This document shows, piece by piece, positions 9,433-18,018 of a stretch of 64,000 nucleotides of DNA. The stretch covers positions 436,501 to 500,500 of the forward strand of contig NZ_JADCLL010000001.1 in assembly GCF_015070375.1 (NCBI RefSeq). The letters run 5' to 3'. Below the pieces are notes generated by a model, which did no database searches, was not told the DNA's origin, and worked only from the letters and a program-made list of their open reading frames with translations. Numbering within the stretch: the first letter of the stretch is position 1; every line of letters begins with the position of its first letter. The position numbers and the translations under genes are program-made. This stretch comes from Nocardioides kribbensis. Lineage in GTDB: Bacteria > Actinomycetota > Actinomycetes > Propionibacteriales > Nocardioidaceae.

Positions 9433-10716
9433 TCACCAGGTGGGCCGCAGTGGCAATCCGTCGGAGCCGTCCTCGCCGGTGCGCACCGCCAGCACCTGGT
9501 GCAGCTGGATCTCGTTGCGCTCGAAGCCGAGCCGCGAGCCGGCCATGTAGAGCCCCCACACCCGGGCCGTGCCCTCGCCGACCTCGGCCACGCACTCGTC
9601 CCAGTGCTCGACGAGGTTGGCGCACCAGTCGCGCAGGGTCATCGCGTAGTGGCGGCGCAGGTTCTCCTCGTGCACGACCTCCAGCCCCGCGTCCTGGGCG
9701 GTGGCGATGATCGTGCCCGACCCGGTCAGCTCGCCGTCGGGGAAGACGTAGCGGTCGATGAACGCCCCGGTCTCGGTGACCGCGTTGTCGTGGCGGGTGA
9801 TGCAGTGGTTGAGCAGCCGGCCCTCGGGGCGCAGCCGCTCGCGCAGGAAGGAGAAGTACGCCGGGTAGTTGCGCACGCCGACGTGCTCGAGCAGCCCGAT
9901 CGAGCTGACCGCGTCGAAGTCGGTCTCGAGCACCTCGCGGTAGTCGCTGTGGCGCACCTCGGCGAGGTCGCCCAGGCCGTCGCGGTCGATGGCCTCCTTG
10001 GCCCACGACGCCTGCTCGCGCGACAGCGTCACACCGAGCGCCTTCACGCCGTACTCCCGGGCGGCGTGGCGCACCATGCCTCCCCAGCCGCAGCCCACGT
10101 CGAGCAGGCGCTGTCCCGGCCTGAGGTCGAGCTTGCGGCACACGAGGTCGAACTTCTCGGCCTGCGCCTCCTCCAGCGAGGCGTCGGCGTCGGGGTAGAC
10201 GGCGCAGGTGTAGGCCATCGAGGGGCCCAGCACGTGGCGGTAGAAGGCGTTGGAGACGTCGTAGTGGTGGCTGATGACCTCGGCGTCGCGCGTCAGCGAG
10301 TGGCGCAGGCCCTCCACGGCGCGCCGCCAGCGCGGCAGGTGCTCCTGCGGCGGGGGCGGCGGCGGCTTGAGGTGGCCCAGGCCGAGCCCGCGCACGAGGG
10401 TCACGAGCTCACCGGGGGTGGGCTTGCGGAAGCGCAGGTGGTTCTGCAGGAGCCGCATGACGGCGTAGGGGTCGCCGGGGTGCACGCCGTGCACGACCAG
10501 GTCGCCGGAGACGTAGGCGCGCGCCATGCCCAGGTCGCCGGGCGCGGTGAGCAGGTACGACAGCCCGCGCGGGGTGCGCAGCTCGAGGCCGAGCTCGGCG
10601 TCGGGCGGGCCCGCGACGGAGCCGTCGTAGGCCCGGAACCGCACCGGCATGCCGTCGCGCAGCAGGGTCTCGACCGCCTGGCCGATGGTGAGGGTGGATG
10701 TCGTGGAGCCGGTCAC
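9433..10716 (-). CDS. tmsB: Fatty-acid methyltransferase (CFA-synthase family), likely TmsB
   Basis: A 427-aa SAM-dependent methyltransferase of the cyclopropane-fatty-acyl-phospholipid synthase family: variable N-terminal domain (1-130), then the catalytic domain with SAM loop LLDVGCGWGG (about 198-207), ISHHYDVSNAFY and SIGLLEHVG. CFA synthases use these regions to bind SAM and act on unsaturated phospholipid acyl chains. It overlaps the preceding FAD oxidoreductase gene by 4 bp (GTGA). This pairing matches tms/bfa operons, where the enzyme methylates oleoyl chains and the partner reduces the methylene to give 10-methylstearate. The pathway call is from gene context; plain cyclopropane synthesis is the alternative. 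Confidence 0.8.
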   Translation of the reverse strand: MTGSTTSTLTIGQAVETLLRDGMPVRFRAYDGSVAGPPDAELGLELRTPRGLSYLLTAPGDLGMARAYVSGDLVVHGVHPGDPYAVMRLLQNHLRFRKPTPGELVTLVRGLGLGHLKPPPPPPQEHLPRWRRAVEGLRHSLTRDAEVISHHYDVSNAFYRHVLGPSMAYTCAVYPDADASLEEAQAEKFDLVCRKLDLRPGQRLLDVGCGWGGMVRHAAREYGVKALGVTLSREQASWAKEAIDRDGLGDLAEVRHSDYREVLETDFDAVSSIGLLEHVGVRNYPAYFSFLRERLRPEGRLLNHCITRHDNAVTETGAFIDRYVFPDGELTGSGTIIATAQDAGLEVVHEENLRRHYAMTLRDWCANLVEHWDECVAEVGEGTARVWGLYMAGSRLGFERNEIQLHQVLAVRTGEDGSDGLPLRPTW

Positions 10717-12089
10717 TGCCTGCGCACCGCCTTGTCGTAGAGGTGGGTGAGTCTGTCGTCGGGGTCGACGCGGGCCTTGACGGCGGCCAGGTGCGCCCCG
10801 TCGTAGAGCCGGTCGAAGGTCTCGCGGTCGTAGAAGGCCTCGGAGTAGAGGGACTTGTGCCCGCCGAGGCGGTGCACCTCGGCCTCGATGGCGCGGTTGG
10901 TCGGGCCGTCGTCGGCGTCGTCGCCGACGTGCACGGTGCCCCAGAAGCCGACGTTGACGTAGGTCTCACCGGGCTCGAGGGGGTAGGTGGGCCAGCGCCC
11001 GCCGCCGCTGGTGCCGCGGGAGACCAGCGGGCACAGCCACACCGGGCGCATGCCGACCTCGTCGTCGAACCACGCCAGGAAGTCGGGCAGCCGCTCGACC
11101 GGCACCTCGACGTCCTGCACCACCCGCTCGCGCCGCGGTCGGCCCGCGCGGGCGTCGAGGCGGTCGACCAGGCCGAGGCGCTGGTCGAGGCCGACGAGGC
11201 GGTGGTAGACGTCGGAGCGACGCCAGCGCCGCGGCCACAGGCGTCGTACGACGGGGCGCTGCACCCCGAAGGCCCCCGAGCACCAGAACCAGTCGGTGTC
11301 CCAGCGCCAGAGGTAGTCCTCGGTCGTCAGCACGTCGTGCTCGCGCTGCTGCAGGGAGCGGTAGAAGACCTGCTGGCCGGTGTAGTCCGACGCCGGACCG
11401 CCGGGTCGGTCGGTGAAGGTGGCCAGCGTGAGGTAGAGCTCGTCGGGGGAGAACGCGACGCCGTCGAGACCGTCGACCCGCACCCCGTCGTGCTCCCCCG
11501 ACCCGACCACGGCCGCGATCCCCGCCGCCAGCTCCTTCGCGTCGGCGAAGCGCACGTGGCGCAGGGCCACGAAGGACGGCACCGCGACCAGCGAGATCCG
11601 CAGCCGCGTGGCGTAGCCCAGCGAGCCGTAGGAGTTGGGGAAGGTGTCGAAGAGGTCCTCACCAGGTCGGGTCGTGACGATCTCGCCGGCGCCGGTGAGC
11701 ACGTCCATCTCCAGCACCGACTCGTGGGGCAGCCCGTGGCGGAAGCTCGTCGACTCCACGCCCAGCCCGGTGACCGCGCCACCGAGGGTGATGGTGCGCA
11801 GCTGCGGCACCACCTCGGGCACGAGCCCGTGGGCCAGCGTGGCCGCCACGAGGTCCTCGTAGGTGCACATGCCCTGCACCTCGGCGGTGCGCCGCCCGGG
11901 GTCGACCTCGATCACGCCGGTCAGGCCCGACACGTCGAGGCCCGGTGACGTGGTCGCGGTGCGGGGCCGGAACAGGTTGGAGGTGCGCTTGGCCAGCCGC
12001 ACGGGGGCGTCGGGCGCCAGGTCCGCGTACGACGTCAGCAGGCGGGCGACCGCCTCCTCATGCTGTCTCCAAGCACCGCTCTCAGCCAC
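10713..12089 (-). CDS. tmsA: FAD-binding oxidoreductase, likely TmsA of 10-methyl fatty acid synthesis
   Basis: A 458-aa protein with an N-terminal FAD_binding_4 (PCMH-type) domain: LTGVIEVDPGRRTAEVQGMC, the flavin loop TLGGAVTGLGVES (about 105-117) and GSLGYATRLRISL. The C-terminal part ends with DRLTHLYDKAV. In tms/bfa operons this protein reduces the 10-methylene group made by the methyltransferase. The GTG at 12089 is chosen because TAACGT (12102-12097) ends exactly 7 nt before it; the GTG at 12098 lies inside that box. Divergent from thiED. Confidence 0.8.
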   Translation of the reverse strand: MAESGAWRQHEEAVARLLTSYADLAPDAPVRLAKRTSNLFRPRTATTSPGLDVSGLTGVIEVDPGRRTAEVQGMCTYEDLVAATLAHGLVPEVVPQLRTITLGGAVTGLGVESTSFRHGLPHESVLEMDVLTGAGEIVTTRPGEDLFDTFPNSYGSLGYATRLRISLVAVPSFVALRHVRFADAKELAAGIAAVVGSGEHDGVRVDGLDGVAFSPDELYLTLATFTDRPGGPASDYTGQQVFYRSLQQREHDVLTTEDYLWRWDTDWFWCSGAFGVQRPVVRRLWPRRWRRSDVYHRLVGLDQRLGLVDRLDARAGRPRRERVVQDVEVPVERLPDFLAWFDDEVGMRPVWLCPLVSRGTSGGGRWPTYPLEPGETYVNVGFWGTVHVGDDADDGPTNRAIEAEVHRLGGHKSLYSEAFYDRETFDRLYDGAHLAAVKARVDPDDRLTHLYDKAVRRQ

Positions 12090-12096
12090 CCGCCGC

Positions 12097-12102
12097 ACGT
12101 TA
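12097..12102 (-). promoter_or_regulatory. -10 box, leaderless tms operon
   Basis: TAACGT ends 7 nt before the GTG at 12089; no Shine-Dalgarno. Confidence 0.55.
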
Positions 12103-12150
12103 CTCCCGGGTCGTGTCGCCCGGGAGTCGGGTCCGTGTCGCCTCCCGTCG

Positions 12151-12156
12151 TACCGT
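12151..12156 (+). promoter_or_regulatory. -10 box for the TPP riboswitch transcript
   Basis: TACCGT lies about 7 nt before the first conserved aptamer bases, the expected place for a transcript that starts with the riboswitch. Confidence 0.55.
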
Positions 12157-12162
12157 GGCGGA

Positions 12163-12241
12163 CGACACGGGGTGCCCGCCGACGCGGGCTGAGAGCAGAC
12201 CCGTCGAACCTGATCTAGCTCGCACTAGCGAAGGGATGTCG
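12163..12241 (+). ncRNA. TPP riboswitch (THI element)
   Basis: Contains the conserved THI-box blocks in order: ACACGGGGUGCC (from 12165), GGGCUGAGA (12186-12194), ACCCG, GAACCUGAUCUAGCUCG, and GCGAAGGGA. These bind thiamine pyrophosphate. The likely ribosome site AAGGGA (12231-12236) lies inside the 3' end of the aptamer, 7 nt before the thiE GTG, so ligand binding should block translation directly. No separate terminator hairpin is seen. Confidence 0.95.
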
Positions 12242-12243
12242 CC

Positions 12244-12960
12244 GTGGACCAGCCACGCCCGATCCAGCCTGACCCGATCCGGCCGGACCCGATCCGGCCC
12301 GACCCCGCCCGGTGGCGCCCCGGCGGCGTCCTGCTGGTCGCCGACACCCGTGCCTGCCGGCCGCGGGGCGTGGTGGCCACGGTGGCCGCCGCCCTCGACG
12401 GCGGGGTGCGCTGGGTGCAGCTGCGCGCCAAGACCGAGCCGGACGGCGAGGTGCTCGAGCTGCTGGGCGAGGTGGCCGAGCTGTGCCGCGACCGGGCGCG
12501 CCTGGTGGTCGACGACCGCGTCGACGTGCTGCTCGCCGCGCGGGCCCGCGGCCTCGCGGTCGACGGCGTGCACGTGGGCCGGCGCGACCTGCCCGTCGAC
12601 CTCGTACGCCGCCTCGTCGGCCCCGACGCGCTGGTCGGGCTGACCACCCCCACCCCGGCGCTGGCCGCCCGCGCGGGCGACCTGCCGCCCGGCACGGTCG
12701 ACTACCTCGGGGTCGGCGCCTTCCGCGCGAGCACCACCAAGGCCGACCACCCGCCGGTGACCGGCGCGACCGGCCTCGCCGCCGTCGTGGCCGCGGCCGG
12801 GCGCCTGCCCTGCGTGGCGATCGGCGGCGTCGTCGCAGGCGACCTCGCCGCCGTGCGGGGTGCGGGCGCCGCGGGGGCCGCCGTCGTCGCGGCCGTCTGC
12901 GCCGACCCCGACCCGCGCCGCGCCGCCGCGGCCCTCGTCACCGCCTGGGGCACCCCGTGA
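12244..12960 (+). CDS. thiE: Thiamine-phosphate synthase
   Basis: Joins hydroxymethylpyrimidine pyrophosphate and thiazole phosphate to give thiamine phosphate. The 238-aa TIM barrel has the family motifs WVQLRAKT, VDDRVDVLLAARARGLAVDG, VHVGRRDLP, VDYLGVGAFRASTTK and CVAIGGV. The first 22 residues are a Pro/Asp/Ile repeat made by three 15-bp DNA repeats and probably not part of the fold. The GTG sits just behind the TPP aptamer. The stop overlaps thiD as GTGA. Confidence 0.95.
   Translation: MDQPRPIQPDPIRPDPIRPDPARWRPGGVLLVADTRACRPRGVVATVAAALDGGVRWVQLRAKTEPDGEVLELLGEVAELCRDRARLVVDDRVDVLLAARARGLAVDGVHVGRRDLPVDLVRRLVGPDALVGLTTPTPALAARAGDLPPGTVDYLGVGAFRASTTKADHPPVTGATGLAAVVAAAGRLPCVAIGGVVAGDLAAVRGAGAAGAAVVAAVCADPDPRRAAAALVTAWGTP
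12260..12304 (+). repeat. Three 15-bp tandem repeats at the thiE N-terminus
   Basis: Three near-identical 15-mers beginning CGATCC, in frame, encode a repeated Asp-Pro-Ile-(Gln/Arg)-Pro pentapeptide. Positions: 12260-12274, 12275-12289, 12290-12304. Confidence 0.85.
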
Positions 12961-13865
12961 GCCGCCCCGTCACCACCGCGGGGCGCCGGGCGCGACCGGG
13001 CCTGCGCGCCAGGGACCTGCCCCGCGTGCTCAGCATCGCCGGGAGCGACCCCAGCGGCGGCGCCGGCGTGCAGGCCGACCTCAAGAGCATCGCCGCCCAC
13101 GGCGGCTACGGCATGGCCGCCCTCAGCGCCCTCACCGCGCAGAACACCCACGGGGTGCGCGCCGTGCACGTGCCCCCGCCGTCCTTCCTGCGCGCCCAGC
13201 TCGACGCGGTCTCCGACGACATCGTCGTCGACGCGGTCAAGGTGGGCATGCTGGCCCGCGCCGACGTGGTCGGCGAGGTCGCGGCCTGGGTCGACCGCGT
13301 CGCCCCTCCGCTGGTCGTCCTCGACCCCGTGATGGTCTCCACCAGCGGCCACCGGCTCCTCGACGCCGACGCCGAGGCCGCCGTGCGCGACCTGTGCGCC
13401 CGCGCCGACCTGCTGACGCCCAACCTCGCCGAGCTGGCGGTCCTGGTCGACCGGCCCGCGGCACCCGACTGGTCGGGAGCGCTCGCGCAGGCGGCCGAGC
13501 TGTCGGCGCGCACCGGCGCGGTCGTGCTGGCCAAGGGAGGGCACCTGGCGCGCAGCGCCTGCGACCGCGGCGGGGAGGCCGGCTGTCCCGACGCCCTCGT
13601 GGACGCCGCCGCGACGCCGGTGGTGCCGGGCGGCCTGCTCGAGCTGCCGGGACGGCGGCTGGCGAGCACCGGCACCCACGGCACGGGCTGCTCGCTGTCG
13701 GCGGCGATGGCCACCCTGCTGGCCCGCACGGCCGACTGGGCCGGCTCGGCGCGCACGGCCAAGACCTGGCTCCGCGGCGCCATCGAGCACGGGCCGGAGC
13801 TGGAGGTCGGCACGGGCCACGGTCCCGTGCACCACCTGCACGCGTGGTGGGCCGCGGCCCCGTGA
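12957..13865 (+). CDS. thiD: Hydroxymethylpyrimidine/phosphomethylpyrimidine kinase
   Basis: Phosphorylates hydroxymethylpyrimidine twice to supply ThiE. The 302-aa ribokinase-fold protein shows SIAGSDPSGGAGVQADLK (about 22-39), VKVGML, LDPVMVSTSG, LTPNLAEL and the anion-hole/catalytic motif GTHGTGCSLSAA. The GTG start overlaps the thiE stop by 4 bp, so both genes depend on the TPP riboswitch. A Cys-containing insertion near residue 200 is unusual but lies outside the catalytic motifs. Confidence 0.95.
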   Translation: MSRPVTTAGRRARPGLRARDLPRVLSIAGSDPSGGAGVQADLKSIAAHGGYGMAALSALTAQNTHGVRAVHVPPPSFLRAQLDAVSDDIVVDAVKVGMLARADVVGEVAAWVDRVAPPLVVLDPVMVSTSGHRLLDADAEAAVRDLCARADLLTPNLAELAVLVDRPAAPDWSGALAQAAELSARTGAVVLAKGGHLARSACDRGGEAGCPDALVDAAATPVVPGGLLELPGRRLASTGTHGTGCSLSAAMATLLARTADWAGSARTAKTWLRGAIEHGPELEVGTGHGPVHHLHAWWAAAP

Positions 13866-13883
13866 CCCCGGCCCCGGCGCGGC

Positions 13884-14240
13884 TCAGGTGGTCGTGGTGC
13901 CCAGCAGGGTGCCGCGGGCGTCGCCGCGGTGGACCACGACCCCGGCCCCGGCCAGGTCGCGCACGGCGGCGAGGTCGGTGTCGGCGACCGCGTCGGCGTC
14001 GGTGAGCACGACGACGGCCTCCAGCCCCTTCGAGCCCGAGGCCACCGCCATCGCCACGCAGACCCCGACGGCCGACACGGCCAGCGAGGGCAGCGCCACC
14101 GTCGCGGCGGCGTAGGTGCGTCCGTCGGAGTCGCGGACCGCCGCGCCCTCCGCGGCGCCGGTGCGGGCCCGGGTGGCGCGCGCCAGGGTCACCAGCTTGC
14201 GGTCCTCGGCGGAGGTCTCCTCGGTGCGGGGCTCAGTCAT
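13884..14240 (-). CDS. Cytidine-deaminase-like protein lacking the zinc site
   Basis: A 118-aa protein in the usual place between the CNNM/CorC-type gene and era in actinobacteria, where it is often annotated as cytidine deaminase. It shares the family's overall pattern (EGAAVRDSDGRTYAAATV, then LSAVGVCVAMAVASGSKGLEAVVVLTD), but the catalytic His/Cys-Ala-Glu and Pro-Cys-x-x-Cys zinc ligands are absent. It is therefore unlikely to deaminate nucleosides. It overlaps the upstream gene by 8 bp. Function unknown. Confidence 0.72.
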   Translation of the reverse strand: MTEPRTEETSAEDRKLVTLARATRARTGAAEGAAVRDSDGRTYAAATVALPSLAVSAVGVCVAMAVASGSKGLEAVVVLTDADAVADTDLAAVRDLAGAGVVVHRGDARGTLLGTTTT

Positions 14241-15540
14241 CGTGCTCCTCGTCGTCGTGGGCGGGGTCCTGCGGGGGCACGCGGCTGATCAGCACGGTGC
14301 CGATCCGGTTGCGCCGCCCGGTGGTCTGCTCGGCGGTGAAGCGCAGGCCGTGGGCCTCGACCTCGGAGCCGGCGATCGGCACCAGACCGAGGTGCTTGGC
14401 CATGAGGCCGCCGACGGAGTCGACGTCCTCCTCCTCGACCCGGTGGCCGAAGAGCTCGTCGAGGTCGTCGACGGGATAGCGGGAGGAGACCCGGAACACG
14501 TCGTCGCCGAGCACCTCCACCTCGACCTCCTCGACGTCGTACTCGTCGGTGATCTCCCCGACGATCTCCTCGAGGATGTCCTCGATGGTGACGAGCCCGG
14601 CAGTGCCGCCGTACTCGTCGACGACCACCGCGACGTGCTGGCGCCGCGCCTGCATCTCGGTGAGGAGCGCGTTGACCGGCTTCGACTCCGGCACCCAGTG
14701 CACCGGGCGCATCACCTCGTCGATGCGCTGGGTGAGCGCCACCTCGGGGGCCTCGAAGTCGCGGCGCACGATGTCCTTGAGGTAGGCCATGCCGACGATG
14801 TGGTCGACGTTCTCCTCCACCACGGGCACGCGGGAGTAGCCCGAGCGCAGGAAGAGCGAGAGCGCCTGGCGCAGGTCCTTGTGGCGCTCGAGGAAGACCA
14901 CGTCGCCGCGGGGCACCATGACCTCGCGCACCGTGGTGTCGCCGAGCTCGAAGACGGAGTGGATCATCTTGCGCTCGCTGGTCTCGATCACCGAGGACGC
15001 CTCGGCCAGGTCGACGAGCTCGCGCAGCTCGGTCTCGGTGGAGAAGGGACCCTCCCGGAAGCCCCGCCCCGGGGTGATGGCGTTGCCGACCGCGATCAGC
15101 AGCCGCGGCAGCGGGCCGAGGACACCCGTGATGACGGCCAGCGGGCCGGCCGACAGCAGCGCCACGGTCTCGGCGTGCTGGCGTCCCACCGTGCGCGGGG
15201 CCACCCCGACGGCGACGAAGGAGACCACCAGCATCACGAGGATCGCCGTGACGACGCTGCGCCACCACGCGCCGTCGTAGGCCTCGTCGATCTGGTCGGC
15301 GACCAGCACGATGGCCGAGATCTCGCACAGCAGCCGCAGCAGCAGAGCGGTGTTGAGGTAGCGCGGCGGGTCCTCGAGCAGGACGACGAGCCGGCGCGCG
15401 CCGGGGCGCCCCTCGGCGAGCAGCTCCTCGGCCCGGGCGCGGGAGAACGACGCGAGCGCGGCCTCGGCCGCGGAGAACACGCCGGCGAGGACGACCAGGG
15501 CGGCCGCCGTCGCCAGCAGCCCGAGATCGCCCGAGGTCAC
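14233..15540 (-). CDS. CNNM/CorC-family membrane protein with CBS domains (hemolysin-like)
   Basis: A 435-aa protein: N-terminal DUF21/CNNM membrane domain with about four helices (1-160, including [19 protein letters not shown]), a paired CBS domain (about 205-335: [47 protein letters not shown]), and a C-terminal CorC_HlyC domain (about 345-430). The family takes part in Mg/divalent cation efflux; hemolysin is a historic name. It lies just after ybeY in the conserved block and overlaps the deaminase-like gene. Confidence 0.9.
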   Translation of the reverse strand: MTSGDLGLLATAAALVVLAGVFSAAEAALASFSRARAEELLAEGRPGARRLVVLLEDPPRYLNTALLLRLLCEISAIVLVADQIDEAYDGAWWRSVVTAILVMLVVSFVAVGVAPRTVGRQHAETVALLSAGPLAVITGVLGPLPRLLIAVGNAITPGRGFREGPFSTETELRELVDLAEASSVIETSERKMIHSVFELGDTTVREVMVPRGDVVFLERHKDLRQALSLFLRSGYSRVPVVEENVDHIVGMAYLKDIVRRDFEAPEVALTQRIDEVMRPVHWVPESKPVNALLTEMQARRQHVAVVVDEYGGTAGLVTIEDILEEIVGEITDEYDVEEVEVEVLGDDVFRVSSRYPVDDLDELFGHRVEEEDVDSVGGLMAKHLGLVPIAGSEVEAHGLRFTAEQTTGRRNRIGTVLISRVPPQDPAHDDEEHDD

Positions 15541-15547
15541 CGCCGTG

Positions 15548-15997
15548 TCACCGCGAGCGCCAGCCGGCGAGGAGCTGGTCCTGGAGACCGAACATCTCCC
15601 GGTGCTCCTCGGGCTCGGCGTGGTCGTAGCCGAGCAGGTGCAGGATGCCGTGGGTCGTCAGCAGCTCCAGCTCGGCCAGCGTGCCGTGCCCGGCCGTCTC
15701 GCCCTGCCGCTCCGCGACCACCGGGCACAGCACCAGGTCGCCGAGCACGCCCTCCTCGGGCTCCTCGTCGACCAGCCCCGGACGCAGCTCGTCCATCGGG
15801 AAGGCCAGCACGTCGGTGGGGCCCTCCTTCTCCATCCACTGCTCGTTGAGCTGGGCGATGGTGTCCTCGTCGACCGCCTTGATGCACAGCTCGGCGAGGG
15901 GGTGCACCCGCATGGCGTCCATGACGTAGCGGCTCAGCGCGGCCAGGTGCGCCACGTCGAGGCCCCGGCCGGACTCGTCGAGGACCTCGATGCTCAT
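15548..15997 (-). CDS. ybeY: Endoribonuclease YbeY (rRNA maturation)
   Basis: Zinc-dependent RNase needed for 16S rRNA 3'-end processing. The 149-aa protein has the metal motif [11 protein letters not shown] (about 115-125) and the family signature [12 protein letters not shown]. The ATG at 15997 matches homologue length; a GTG at 16006 overlapping the phoH stop would add three residues and keep the coupling. Confidence 0.95.
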   Translation of the reverse strand: MSIEVLDESGRGLDVAHLAALSRYVMDAMRVHPLAELCIKAVDEDTIAQLNEQWMEKEGPTDVLAFPMDELRPGLVDEEPEEGVLGDLVLCPVVAERQGETAGHGTLAELELLTTHGILHLLGYDHAEPEEHREMFGLQDQLLAGWRSR

Positions 15998-16002
15998 CTC
16001 GC

Positions 16003-17058
16003 TCACCGCCCGGGGTGGCCCGCGCGGGACCGCTCGGAGCGTGCGCTCTCGGTGCGGGCGTCGAACTCGTCGTAGGCCGCGACGATCTTGCCGACCAGCT
16101 TGTGGCGCACGACGTCGCTGCTGGTGAGGCGGTTGAAGGAGATGTCCTCGACGCCGTCGAGGATGCCCTCGATGATCCGCAGCCCCGACTTCGTGCCACC
16201 CGGCAGGTCGGTCTGGGTGATGTCGCCGGTGACCACGATCTTCGAGCCGAAGCCCAGCCGGGTCAGGAACATCTTCATCTGCTCCGGCGTCGTGTTCTGC
16301 GCCTCGTCGAGGATGATGAAGGAGGAGTTGAGGGTGCGACCGCGCATGTAGGCCAGCGGCGCCACCTCGATGGTGCCGGCCGCGAGCAGCTTGGGGATCG
16401 ACTCGGGGTCCATCATGTCGTGCAGCGCGTCGTAGAGCGGGCGCAGGTAGGGGTCGATCTTCTCGCTCAGCGTGCCCGGCAGGTAGCCCAGGTGCTCGCC
16501 GGCCTCGACGGCCGGACGGGTCAGGATGATCCGGGTGACCTCCTTCGACTGCAGCGCCTGCACGGCCTTGGCCATGGCGAGGTAGGTCTTGCCCGTGCCG
16601 GCCGGGCCGATGCCGAAGGTGATGGTGTGCTTGTCGATGGAGTCGACGTAGCGCTTCTGGTTCAGCGTCTTGGGCCGGATCGAGCGACCGCGGTTGCTGA
16701 GGATGTTCATGCTCAGCACGTCGGCGGGGCGCTCGGTGGTCTCGGCGCGCAGCATGCCGAGCACGCGCTCGACGGTCTCGCCGGTGACGCCCTGGCCGGT
16801 GCGGATGATCGTCACCAGCTCGTCGAGCAGCCGCTCGGCCAGCGCGACCTCGCCGGGCTCGCCGAGGAAGGTGATCCGGTTGCCCCGCACGTGGATCTCG
16901 GCGTCGAAGGCCCGCTCGATGAGGGCGAGGTGCTCGTCGCCGGCCCCCAGGAGGCTGACCATGTTGATGCTGTTCGGGACGACCACGGTGTGCCGGGTCT
17001 GGTGGGCGACGGACGGGCTCTGCGGGGCGTCGAGGTCGCGGGGGGTGCTCTCGGTCAT
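16003..17058 (-). CDS. phoH: PhoH-family ATPase
   Basis: A 351-aa PhoH-like ATPase: an N-terminal RNA-binding (KH-like) region (about 25-105), then the ATPase core with Walker [12 protein letters not shown] (about 150-160) and Walker [11 protein letters not shown]. Regularly coupled to ybeY and thought to act in RNA metabolism. A TACGAT box at 17112-17107 about 50 nt upstream is a candidate promoter for phoH-ybeY-CNNM-deaminase. Confidence 0.94.
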   Translation of the reverse strand: MTESTPRDLDAPQSPSVAHQTRHTVVVPNSINMVSLLGAGDEHLALIERAFDAEIHVRGNRITFLGEPGEVALAERLLDELVTIIRTGQGVTGETVERVLGMLRAETTERPADVLSMNILSNRGRSIRPKTLNQKRYVDSIDKHTITFGIGPAGTGKTYLAMAKAVQALQSKEVTRIILTRPAVEAGEHLGYLPGTLSEKIDPYLRPLYDALHDMMDPESIPKLLAAGTIEVAPLAYMRGRTLNSSFIILDEAQNTTPEQMKMFLTRLGFGSKIVVTGDITQTDLPGGTKSGLRIIEGILDGVEDISFNRLTSSDVVRHKLVGKIVAAYDEFDARTESARSERSRAGHPGR

Positions 17059-17106
17059 GGATGCCCCGGTCGGGGCGCCTCTCGTGGTCGGCGGTGCGGC
17101 CGTTCC

Positions 17107-17112
17107 ATCGTA
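17107..17112 (-). promoter_or_regulatory. Candidate -10 box for the phoH operon
   Basis: TACGAT on the minus strand, leaving a leader of about 40 nt before the phoH ATG. No clear -35 box. Confidence 0.45.
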
Positions 17113-17168
17113 CGGCGCGCCGCCCGACCAGCCCAGCGGGTTCCTCGCTGGGAGCCGCGGGCGCGGCG

Positions 17169-17174
17169 TACGGT
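17169..17174 (+). promoter_or_regulatory. -10 box, leaderless small membrane protein gene
   Basis: TACGGT ends 6 nt before the ATG at 17181; no Shine-Dalgarno. Confidence 0.55.
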
Positions 17175-17180
17175 GGGCGC

Positions 17181-17465
17181 ATGGCCGGTCCGGACGCGCA
17201 CGTCGAGCAGTGGCCCGACGAGGACCCCGACGACCACGACGACGACACCGAGCCGTACTGGTTCCCCGGGCAGCACCTCCCCGGCCACGCCCGGGGCATG
17301 GGGCTGACCCACCACACGCAGGAGGGGGCGCTGCTCGACTTCGCGGGCTCGCTCGACCCCAGCAAGCCGCTGCACAAGATCACCGCCTGGGTGATGCTCG
17401 TGGTCTTCGGCCTGCCGGTCTTCTTCTACGTGCTGCGCCTCGTGCTCGCCGTCCTGCCCGGCTGA
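17181..17465 (+). CDS. Small single-pass membrane protein, unknown function
   Basis: 94 aa. The N-terminal third is very acidic ([14 protein letters not shown]), the middle is His/Gly-rich ([13 protein letters not shown]), and one hydrophobic helix of about 22 residues fills the C-terminus ([21 protein letters not shown]). Probably anchored with the acidic part in the cytosol. The ATG is supported by TACGGT 6 nt upstream. Not recognised; it is divergent from phoH and convergent with the HIT gene. Confidence 0.75.
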   Translation: MAGPDAHVEQWPDEDPDDHDDDTEPYWFPGQHLPGHARGMGLTHHTQEGALLDFAGSLDPSKPLHKITAWVMLVVFGLPVFFYVLRLVLAVLPG

Positions 17466-17502
17466 CCGGGCGCGCCGGCCCGGGTCCGCCCCGCCGACCG
17501 GC

Positions 17503-17853
17503 TCAGCCGGGCGGCCAGGTCATCGAGCGACCCGCGAGCAGGTGCAGGTGGGTGTGGAAGACCGTCTGACCCGCGTCGGCGCCGGTGTTGAAGACCAGGC
17601 GGTAGTCGTCGTGGCCCTCGGCCGTGGCCACCGCGGCCGCGGTCGTCACCAGCTCGGCCGAGGCCTGCGGGTCGCCCGCGGCCAGCTCGGCGGCGTTGGC
17701 GTGGTGCTCGCGCGGCACGACGAGCACGTGGGTCGGCGCCTGGGGGTTGAGGTCGCGGAAGGCCACCGTGCGCTCCGTGACGTGCACCACCTCGGCCGGC
17801 ACCTCCCCCGCCACGATCTTGCAGAACAGGCAGTCGGCCACGGGGCCCTCCAT
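17503..17853 (-). CDS. HIT-family nucleotide hydrolase
   Basis: A 116-aa histidine-triad protein: CLFCKIVAGEVPAEVVH at the N-terminus with Cys zinc ligands, and the catalytic triad HTHLHLLAG (about 100-108). The family cleaves nucleoside phosphoramidates and adenylated nucleotides. It keeps its usual place between rsmE and phoH, although two plus-strand genes have been inserted on either side. Confidence 0.92.
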   Translation of the reverse strand: MEGPVADCLFCKIVAGEVPAEVVHVTERTVAFRDLNPQAPTHVLVVPREHHANAAELAAGDPQASAELVTTAAAVATAEGHDDYRLVFNTGADAGQTVFHTHLHLLAGRSMTWPPG

Positions 17854-18018
17854 CGGTGGGGTACGTCGGGCCCCGGCGGGACCGCTCGGTCGTGCCTCCG
17901 GCGCAACCCCGGGGGCGCCCCGAGCGTCTCACCTGCGCCGACCCCGCACCAGCACCGACCCGACACGCGAGCCCCCCGCCTCCAGCGCTGGACCGGCTCC
18001 CACCCCGAGGATGGACCC

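Noticed and set aside
15548..17383. A single long protein spanning phoH and ybeY.
   Set aside because: The phoH motifs are in another frame; only the YbeY end is real.
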